Shown here piece by piece: positions 1-4,536 of a stretch of 7,988 bases of DNA. The position numbers and the translations under genes were made by a program. Origin of the DNA: QNES01 sp023143415 (GTDB lineage: Bacteria; Pseudomonadota; Gammaproteobacteria; Beggiatoales; Beggiatoaceae); the NCBI GenBank assembly GCA_030632725.1, contig DAOVUF010000226.1, positions 1 through 7,988 on the forward strand. Direction: 5' to 3'. The first letter of the stretch is position 1. Each line of letters starts with the position of its first letter. Below the pieces are notes generated by a model, which saw only the letters and a program-made list of their open reading frames with translations, was not told where the DNA came from and ran no database searches.

Positions 1-1
1 T

Positions 2-127
2 GATTTTGATGATTATTGGAAGTTTCACGAACACCAAGAATTTTATCGGAACCATTTGGTTCAATATTTGAATCCAGCTATTTTGGAAGAATTTTCAAAA
101 TCATCTCTCGAAAATGACTCAACCTAA
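2..127 (+). CDS. C-terminal end of an unidentified protein, possibly a transposase (partial)
   Basis: An open frame enters from the left edge and gives 41 residues, starting DFDDYWKFHEHQEFY and ending LENDST, before a TAA at 125-127. The Trp/Tyr/His-rich stretch followed by RNH resembles the C-terminal tail of some IS transposases (ISKra4-like proteins end in a similar way). This is a recollection of family style and not a firm match. Its stop lies only about 13 bp from a sequence that looks like an IS end (GGGTGCGGCTC read inward on the minus strand, ending near 140), which fits a transposase finishing just inside its element. The frame overlaps the end of the minus-strand acetyltransferase stub. 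The start is outside the window, so length and domains cannot be judged. Confidence 0.35.
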   Translation, partial: DFDDYWKFHEHQEFYRNHLVQYLNPAILEEFSKSSLENDST

Positions 128-391
128 AAGAGCCGCACCCATATAAATTGGGGCGTAATCTAAAAAAATTGTATTAGTTAATCCCACATTTTTTGCATAT
201 AAATTACCATAAAAGCAATAAAAACCGGGAATGATATATACATTGTGACAATGGGTCAGCCATCTTTTTATAATGTTTCTTACAAAAGGTAAAACTAACA
301 AAAATTTTGTGAATAATATACCTTGAATAAACTTATTTTTTCTAGGTATTCCATTCTCAAAAATTATTGGGGTTTTATCTACTTCTGTCAT
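119..391 (-). pseudogene. Truncated hexapeptide-repeat sugar/acyl O-acetyltransferase (N-terminal stub)
   Basis: Reading from ATG at 391 gives 90 residues. The second half (about residues 48-87, containing YIIPGFYCFYGNLYAKNVG and then IFLDYAPIYMG) resembles the entry into the left-handed beta-helix of maltose/galactoside O-acetyltransferases (Maa/LacA/NodL type), which normally read FxCDYGxNxxxGxN...FLDxAPIxIGDN. The ATG is preferred over a TTG 33 nt upstream because GGAG lies 9 nt before it. In the family the fold continues for about 100 more residues with the active-site His and further hexapeptide repeats. Here the match ends at APIY-MG and a stop follows within a few codons, so the gene is truncated. 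The break coincides with a possible IS end near 140. The stub is probably non-functional; the original substrate cannot be told. Confidence 0.45.
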
Positions 392-442
392 TTTTTGGAA
401 CTCCGTTTTCAAGATACCAGTCAATAGTCATTCTAACACCGT

Positions 443-754
443 CGCTGTGAGCCAGGGAGAGCCGATAGGCGGTGGCGAATAGCCTCTCTGGTAGCCAGAG
501 CACTTTTTGTGAAAAGTGCAAGACGGCGTCAAGTCATTGGGGTAGCTGGACTTTGCCCTTTGAGGGCAAAGACAGCGGACACAGGACGGCCAGAGCATTC
601 GCTGCGAGCCAGGGAAAGCCGATAGGCGGGGGCGAGTAGTCTCTGGTAGCCAGAGCACTTTTTTGCTAAAGTAAAGTCGGCGTAGAGCCATTGAGGTAGC
701 TGGGCCTTGCCCCTTGTGGGGCAAGGACAGCGGACGCAGGGCGGCCAGAGCATT
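443..754. repeat. GC-rich imperfect tandem repeat, two ~156-bp units
   Basis: Unit 1 is 443-599 and unit 2 is 600-754. Both begin cgctg(t/c)gagccaggga(g/a)agcc and end ggccagagcatt. The motif gccagagca recurs four times (494, 589, 649, 744). Each unit carries a short hairpin: ctttgccc/gggcaaag at 551-571 in unit 1 and ccttgcccc/ggggcaagg at 705-726 in unit 2. A second stem, gcactttt/aaaagtgc at 500-519, is intact only in unit 1. The block is visibly richer in G+C than its AT-rich surroundings. Frames through it on either strand only translate the repeat and show no recognisable protein, so it is treated as non-coding repetitive DNA. Confidence 0.8.
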
Positions 755-758
755 ACAT

Positions 759-898
759 CCTGGTGCGGTGGGCAAAGAACAGACAGGGAAGTCATTTTTG
801 TAAGTGCTTTGCCCCGCGCCAATCATTCCAGCCTGGTGCGGTGGGAAACGAGCGCACAGGGCAACACTGTTTGCCAGGACTGTGCCCCGCGCCAATCC
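759..898. repeat. Second tandem repeat, two ~70-bp units
   Basis: Unit A (759-831) and unit B (832-898) both start cctggtgcggtggg and end gccccgcgccaatc, with divergent middles. Unit A contains gggcaaag (770-777) facing ctttgccc (807-814). Unit B contains gcacag facing ctgtgc around an inner ggcaa/ttgcc. The same gggcaaag/ctttgccc core occurs in the larger repeat just upstream, so the two tandem arrays look related in origin. No coding signal. Confidence 0.75.
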
Positions 899-962
899 AC
901 TTTTGAAATCAACATTGGGTTGCCAGCCCAAAATCTCTTTGCCTTTACTACCCTCCACCGTT

Positions 963-1054
963 TCTCGTTCCCTTCGAGGCGAAAGTTTTTTATTTAAAAA
1001 AACTTTCGCCTCGAACTCTGTTTGGGAACGCCTTCCTCGACGTTCTGCGTCGAG
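963..1054. repeat. Palindromic repeat interrupted by a 19-bp-arm hairpin
   Basis: The outer sequence is ctcgttccc ... aactctgtttgggaacgcctt, a diverged copy of the palindrome at 2408-2433, where the same two halves are contiguous. Between the halves here sits a perfect hairpin: arms 973-991 and 997-1015 (ttcgaggcgaaag then six T; mirrored by six A then ctttcgcctcgaa) with a 5-nt loop. A small third hairpin, ctcgacg/cgtcgag (1036-1042 and 1048-1054), follows directly. There is no T-tract after the stem as expected for a simple terminator; dispersed palindromic (REP/MITE-like) repeats are the better reading. Confidence 0.8.
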
Positions 1055-1062
1055 TGCCTAAA

Positions 1063-1109
1063 CGAGTTTAGAAATCCGATTTTTTCAAAAAATCGGATTT
1101 CTAAGCTCG
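1063..1109. repeat. Near-perfect hairpin with 23-bp arms (AGAAATCCGA-T6 family)
   Basis: Arms 1063-1085 and 1087-1109 pair around a single C at 1086. The outer cgag/ctcg and the core agaaatccgatttttt/aaaaaatcggatttct match exactly, with one T.G mismatch at 1067/1105. Two tandem relatives of the same core stem are at 6316-6359 and 6371-6414. A degraded relative follows at about 1125-1158. Confidence 0.85.
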
Positions 1110-1354
1110 AAACGCACGATGTTTTAAAAAATCAGATTTTTGAAAAGGATTTCTAAACCTAAACTCGAAAAAGCGATTTTTGCGAGATCATATTATACAT
1201 TTTTCCCTAATATTGGTCAAATTTTGTTTCAGAACGGGGATGAAAACAAATCTTTACACCCATTAAAAAAGTAATGAAATTAATCGTTCTCATTTATTAT
1301 AAGCCATTTTCAGAACATTGACTTTTTTTCCGATTTTTAAATTTGCTAAATAAC
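1110..1354. other. AT-rich gene-free stretch
   Basis: No plausible gene is visible between the hairpin cluster and the promoter of the Rpn-family gene. The first ~50 bases look like decayed pieces of the AGAAATCCGA hairpin family. The remainder is AT-rich sequence with no RNA gene or protein signal that I can recognise. A 12-bp perfect inverted repeat, attggtcaaatt at 1212-1223 facing aatttgaccaat at 1422-1433, begins in it. Confidence 0.5.
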
Positions 1355-1383
1355 TTGTTTCAAATTTTCAATTAATGTATAAT
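1355..1383 (+). promoter_or_regulatory. Sigma-70-like promoter of the Rpn-family gene
   Basis: TTGTTT (1355-1360) and a perfect TATAAT (1378-1383) are separated by 17 nt. They lie about 60 nt upstream of the ATG at 1445, leaving a leader of roughly 50-55 nt. The surroundings are AT-rich, so a chance match is possible, but spacing and -10 box are ideal. Confidence 0.55.
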
Positions 1384-1444
1384 AAAAAAATAAATTATGA
1401 ATATAAGCGGTAGTCGATAATAATTTGACCAATGGAGAAGTGAT

Positions 1445-2386
1445 ATGATTGAAGTGATTCCGCTCAAATACGGTAGCATGTTTAAACGTGTTTTCAGTCA
1501 ACCTAAAGTCTTTAATCAGTTTGCTAAAGACATTCTAGGCATTGAATTAAACATCACCAAAGTGCATACCGAATACGAATACCCCGAACCTATCGGTTTC
1601 GTGCGTAGTCGGTATGATCTCTTTGCGGAGGATGCAGAACAGCGAATTATCGTAGAAATTCAACATGTCAAAGAAGAAGACTTTTTTGACCGTTTTCTTT
1701 ATTATCACCTGATCAGCATGGTGGAACAAGTCAGTGGTTTCGACGAATACGGTTTTGAACGCACGGTCTATACCATCGTCATGCTAACCAGCGTTCCGCG
1801 TGATGGCAGTATCAATTTTAGTTGTGCAATTAGCGACATGAGTCCCGTGGACGAATGGGGAAACAAGGTATCAGTTTATCCCCATCGTCTGGTTTTTCTC
1901 TCACCACGCAAGGTCAATGAACAGACACCGCCTGCGGTACGCAAATGGCTTGACTTTATCGCCGATTCGCTAAATGGAACAGTAGAAGAAAGCCTCTACA
2001 GCGAAGTCCTGTTTCAACAAATGATCGAAGATATTCGTAAGCGGACGATTGACCCAGATATCCTATCAGAAATTAAGGATGAAGCGGCTTGGGAAAAAGC
2101 CAAAGCCCGTTTTGCCAGAGAAGGACGGGAAGAAGGACTAGAGAAAGGCTGGGAAGAAGGCTGGGAAATTGGACAGGAAGAAGGACAGAAAAAAGGAATT
2201 GAAAAAGGAATTGAAAAAGGACGGAAAGAAGGACTTGAAGAAGGACGGAAAGAAGGAGAAAATAAGGTATTAGCTCAACAACGTCAAACGGTTATTCAAG
2301 CCAAACAAATGGGTATGGAAATCACTGCTATTGCCACACTGGTTGGATTAACGGAAAGTGAAGTCCAGGAAGTGCTGAATCAGTAA
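1445..2386 (+). CDS. Rpn-family PD-(D/E)XK nuclease/transposase-like protein
   Basis: This 313-aa protein belongs by appearance to the Rpn / 'PD-(D/E)XK nuclease family transposase' group: recombination-promoting nucleases thought to cut DNA, often present in many copies per genome. The N-terminal domain (about 1-175) begins with PLKYGSMFKRVFSQP and carries the nuclease-like motif: Asp58 in YDLF, then Glu71-x-Gln73 in VEIQH, so the D...ExQ metal site looks intact. Residues 226-272 are a run of Gly-centred tetrapeptides (EEGL, EKGW, EEGW, KKGI, EKGI and so on), probably a helical or coiled segment. The C-terminal ~30 residues (MGMEITAIATLVGLTESEVQEVL) look like the short helix-turn-helix-like tail common in this family. 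ATG 1445 is supported by GGAG seven nt upstream and the promoter at 1355-1383. The gene stands alone between repeats and converges on the sdh operon. Biological role here is unknown. Confidence 0.85.
   Translation: MIEVIPLKYGSMFKRVFSQPKVFNQFAKDILGIELNITKVHTEYEYPEPIGFVRSRYDLFAEDAEQRIIVEIQHVKEEDFFDRFLYYHLISMVEQVSGFDEYGFERTVYTIVMLTSVPRDGSINFSCAISDMSPVDEWGNKVSVYPHRLVFLSPRKVNEQTPPAVRKWLDFIADSLNGTVEESLYSEVLFQQMIEDIRKRTIDPDILSEIKDEAAWEKAKARFAREGREEGLEKGWEEGWEIGQEEGQKKGIEKGIEKGRKEGLEEGRKEGENKVLAQQRQTVIQAKQMGMEITAIATLVGLTESEVQEVLNQ
2120..2260 (+). repeat. Degenerate 12-bp tandem repeat encoding a (E/K)(E/K)Gx tail
   Basis: Within the Rpn-family gene, about a dozen imperfect copies of a 12-nt unit (roughly gaagaaggacnn / gaaaaaggaatt) encode successive Gly-containing tetrapeptides, residues 226-272. 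Two adjacent copies, ggaattgaaaaa, are identical (around 2195-2220), a sign of recent slippage. Units keep the reading frame because the period is a multiple of three, so copy-number change would alter tail length without breaking the protein. Confidence 0.75.
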
Positions 2387-2407
2387 CGTTGCGAATCTAA
2401 AACTTTC

Positions 2408-2433
2408 TCGTTCCCAAACTCCGTTTGGGAATG
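2408..2433. repeat. Short palindromic repeat, uninterrupted copy
   Basis: cgttcccaaac (2409-2419) faces gtttgggaatg (2423-2433) around a 3-nt loop. Preceded by tctcgttccc and followed by gcctt, it is the uninterrupted version of the sequence split by a hairpin at 963-1034. It lies 20 nt after the Rpn-family stop codon. No T-tract follows, so a terminator role is not supported. Confidence 0.7.
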
Positions 2434-2472
2434 CCTTATCCGAGGAATTAACATGAAATAAACTCTCCAACT

Positions 2473-2505
2473 AGACCTGACAGGTTTTGGAAACCTGTCA
2501 GGTCT
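2473..2505. repeat. Perfect 15-bp-arm palindrome in the convergent intergenic region
   Basis: agacctgacaggttt (2473-2487) is mirrored exactly by aaacctgtcaggtct (2491-2505) around a 3-nt loop. It lies between the two convergent transcription units. It could fold at the 3' end of either transcript, but neither side has a run of U, so it is called a REP-like palindromic repeat and not a terminator. Similar GACCTGACAGGTTT palindromes are, as far as I recall, dispersed in several bacterial genomes. Confidence 0.75.
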
Positions 2506-2560
2506 GATTCAACATGGTGGAATTGATTTCATGCACGTTCCTTAGTTTATGGTAACTGTT

Positions 2561-2616
2561 CCAAAGCTGAAGCGTTGGACTCCAAAACACACCCAAAGCT
2601 GAAGCGTTGGACTCCA
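2561..2616. repeat. Two direct copies of a 24-bp hairpin-forming repeat
   Basis: Copies at 2561-2584 and 2593-2616 are identical over 24 nt (ccaaagctgaagcgttgg plus actcca), 8 nt apart. Each folds as ccaaagct/agcgttgg with one mismatch. They begin 4 nt past the stop codon of the last sdh gene, so on the minus strand they sit at the very start of the operon's 3' untranslated region and may stabilise or end the transcript. No U-run is present. Confidence 0.75.
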
Positions 2617-2620
2617 TTAT

Positions 2621-3511
2621 TTATAACCGTACATTCACCGGCACACCATGCCATTCCAACTTCATTTCTTGAGGTGACATGCCACAAGCTAATCCCACCA
2701 ATTCAGGTAAAAATAAAACGGGCAATTGGAAATCTCCCCCAGTGGCAGCGACGGCTTTGTTTTGAAGACCGTCCAAGTTCTTGAAACATAACGGGCAGGA
2801 TGTGACCATTAGATCGACATCCTTTTTTTGCGCTCCTTTCAGCACATCGCCTGTCATCTTTAAGGACAATTTATTGTTAGGCCAAACCAAATGGTAGCCA
2901 CAACAATCATTACGGGTGTCATAATCGACAATTTCCACCCCTAATACTTTTAGTATATCTTCCAAAGAAGTGGGGTTGTCTGAGGATTCATAGTTCTGAA
3001 TATCTCCAGGATTGCGCGTATGACAACCATAATAGGAAGCAACCCGCAGTCCATTCAGCGGATTAGTGACTCGCTCCTTGAGTTTCTCTAAACCGACATC
3101 TTGAGCCAACATCCACAAAGTATGGGTGATTTTACATTCTCCTTTGTACTCCATGTCATCTTCGGCTAAGATTTCATTGACTTGTTTAAACAATTTCTTG
3201 TCTTCACCGAGTCGTTTTTGTACATTGGAGATAACATTGAAACAAGTTGAACAGGGCGTATAAAAAGGCAAACCCATTTTTTCAGCCGCCGCCATATTAC
3301 GGGCATTGATCGCCAGTGAAGTCAGTTCTGAGCGTTCTTCGATGACCCCAGCACCACAACAAACGGCATCATCAATGAGATGGATTTTAATATCAACCTT
3401 ATCAAAAACCTTTTCCAGAATTTCAAAAAACCGGGCATCTGCGCCCTGAAAGCAGCATCCAGAATAGAACGCATAGTGCATGTAACCGTCATCATACTGT
3501 TTATCAGCCAT
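2621..3511 (-). CDS. sdhE: Type-E succinate dehydrogenase membrane-interaction subunit, twin-CCG (HdrB-like)
   Basis: A 296-aa protein with two complete cysteine-rich CCG domains like those of heterodisulfide reductase subunit B. Domain 1 has Cys19/Cys20, Cys51-Cys52-Gly53 and Cys87-x2-Cys90. Domain 2 has Cys163, Cys203-Cys204-Gly205 and Cys239-x2-Cys242. In type-E succinate:quinone oxidoreductases this subunit replaces the haem-containing transmembrane anchor. In HdrB such motifs bind non-cubane [4Fe-4S] clusters, and the subunit is thought to sit on the inner face of the membrane and handle quinone. No transmembrane helix is evident. Its ATG overlaps the sdhB stop by one base (TAATG), which suggests translational coupling. 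It is the last gene of the operon. The symbol follows type-E naming and must not be confused with the SdhE flavinylation factor. HdrB-like is the conservative name. Confidence 0.88.
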   Translation of the reverse strand: MADKQYDDGYMHYAFYSGCCFQGADARFFEILEKVFDKVDIKIHLIDDAVCCGAGVIEERSELTSLAINARNMAAAEKMGLPFYTPCSTCFNVISNVQKRLGEDKKLFKQVNEILAEDDMEYKGECKITHTLWMLAQDVGLEKLKERVTNPLNGLRVASYYGCHTRNPGDIQNYESSDNPTSLEDILKVLGVEIVDYDTRNDCCGYHLVWPNNKLSLKMTGDVLKGAQKKDVDLMVTSCPLCFKNLDGLQNKAVAATGGDFQLPVLFLPELVGLACGMSPQEMKLEWHGVPVNVRL

Positions 3512-4524
3512 TATGTTTTTTCTCCTTTTTTCTTCCCTTCAATTTCACGAACCTTGGCATAAATCTTTGCCGCCCCAGATTGACCCGGCAATGAACATAC
3601 TTGTCGTGTGGGTTCCATACCGTGTTTCCTTAAACCCGCTTCAGCGGCTTCAATCGCCGCCCAGCCCTTGGTACCATGAACGATGACGGGTAACATGGGT
3701 TTATTGACTTGACCAATTCTTTCGACATCATCAGTATAAGCCTTCGCACGGCGAGAACCGGGGGAATCATGAATCCCGGCATCTATTGATATACGGCGCA
3801 TATCTCTGATAGAATCGGCTGGGCGAGTGTCTTTCGGACAGACTTTGATGCACTTACGGCATTGTACGCAAGACCATAAACCTTGATCCATTGCCGCCTG
3901 AAAACGCATACCACGAAAATCATCCCGTGGATCGACAGAAAACCGGTACGCTTTCGCTATCGTCAATGGACCCGCATAATTGCTATCTGCTTTGACGGCA
4001 GAACAAGCAGAATAACAGGAACCACATAAAATACAGTCGGTCATCAAACCAAATGCGTCTAGCTCTTCCTGAGACATGAGGGATTCTTGTTCTAATGTTT
4101 CAGGAACGCGATCCTTGTTTTCCACCAGATAAGGGTGCATTTTAGCCAGTTTTTCTATAACCGGATCAATATCGACCACCAAATCTCGGATAATAGGCAG
4201 ATTAGCCATCGGTGTGATTGTCACTGTGGCTTTGCCAAAATCCTTGAGGATAGGCATCAATTGTGTGCTACAAGCCAAAACGGTCTTATTATTAACGCGC
4301 AAGGCACAAGAACCACAGATGGAAGAACGACAAAAGGCACGGAAAGTCAGTGAACTATCCTGTGTATTTTTGATATGACGCAAAACTTCCAAAATGGTCA
4401 TCCCTGTTTCGACTTCCATTTTGAAATTATCAAAATAGGGAGAACGATCCTTGCCGGGCGTAAAGCGTTGAATACGGATATTGGAAAGTATCTTTTCCCG
4501 TACCGGAGTGATTTTTTCAGTCAT
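3511..4524 (-). CDS. sdhB: Succinate dehydrogenase/fumarate reductase iron-sulfur subunit, with C-terminal extension
   Basis: A 337-aa electron-transfer subunit. The N-terminal ferredoxin domain holds [2Fe-2S] ligands Cys65, Cys70, Cys73 and Cys85 (CRSSICGSC ... LAC). The C-terminal domain has Cys164-x2-Cys167-x2-Cys170-x3-Cys174, then after AYRFSVDPRDD comes Cys219-x2-Cys222-x2-Cys225-x3-Cys229-Pro. Classical SdhB has a non-cysteine residue at the place of Cys222, giving a [3Fe-4S] centre. The extra Cys predicts a second [4Fe-4S], as known for type-E enzymes such as those of Sulfolobus. About 95 residues (243-337) extend past the usual end and match nothing I recognise. ATG 4524 follows an AGAGGAG site 6 nt away and lies 12 nt after sdhA. 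Cytoplasmic, peripheral. Confidence 0.92.
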   Translation of the reverse strand: MTEKITPVREKILSNIRIQRFTPGKDRSPYFDNFKMEVETGMTILEVLRHIKNTQDSSLTFRAFCRSSICGSCALRVNNKTVLACSTQLMPILKDFGKATVTITPMANLPIIRDLVVDIDPVIEKLAKMHPYLVENKDRVPETLEQESLMSQEELDAFGLMTDCILCGSCYSACSAVKADSNYAGPLTIAKAYRFSVDPRDDFRGMRFQAAMDQGLWSCVQCRKCIKVCPKDTRPADSIRDMRRISIDAGIHDSPGSRRAKAYTDDVERIGQVNKPMLPVIVHGTKGWAAIEAAEAGLRKHGMEPTRQVCSLPGQSGAAKIYAKVREIEGKKKGEKT

Positions 4525-4536
4525 AAAAAACTCCTC

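Noticed and set aside
973..1015. Rho-independent terminator at the ttcgaggc hairpin
   Set aside because: The T-run is within the stem and pairs with an A-run, no T-tract follows the stem, and no gene ends just before it.
428..1061. Several open frames on both strands (for example 428-958 minus, 529-822 minus, 707-997 plus, 804-1061 plus)
   Set aside because: They only translate the GC-rich tandem repeats, show no recognisable domain, and lack convincing ribosome sites. They are open because the repeat has few stop codons.
2473..2505. Bidirectional terminator between the convergent genes
   Set aside because: The stem is strong but neither strand has a following U-tract, so a palindromic repeat is the safer call.
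2561..2616. CRISPR-like pair of 24-bp repeats
   Set aside because: Only two copies with an 8-nt spacer; better explained as dispersed hairpin repeats.
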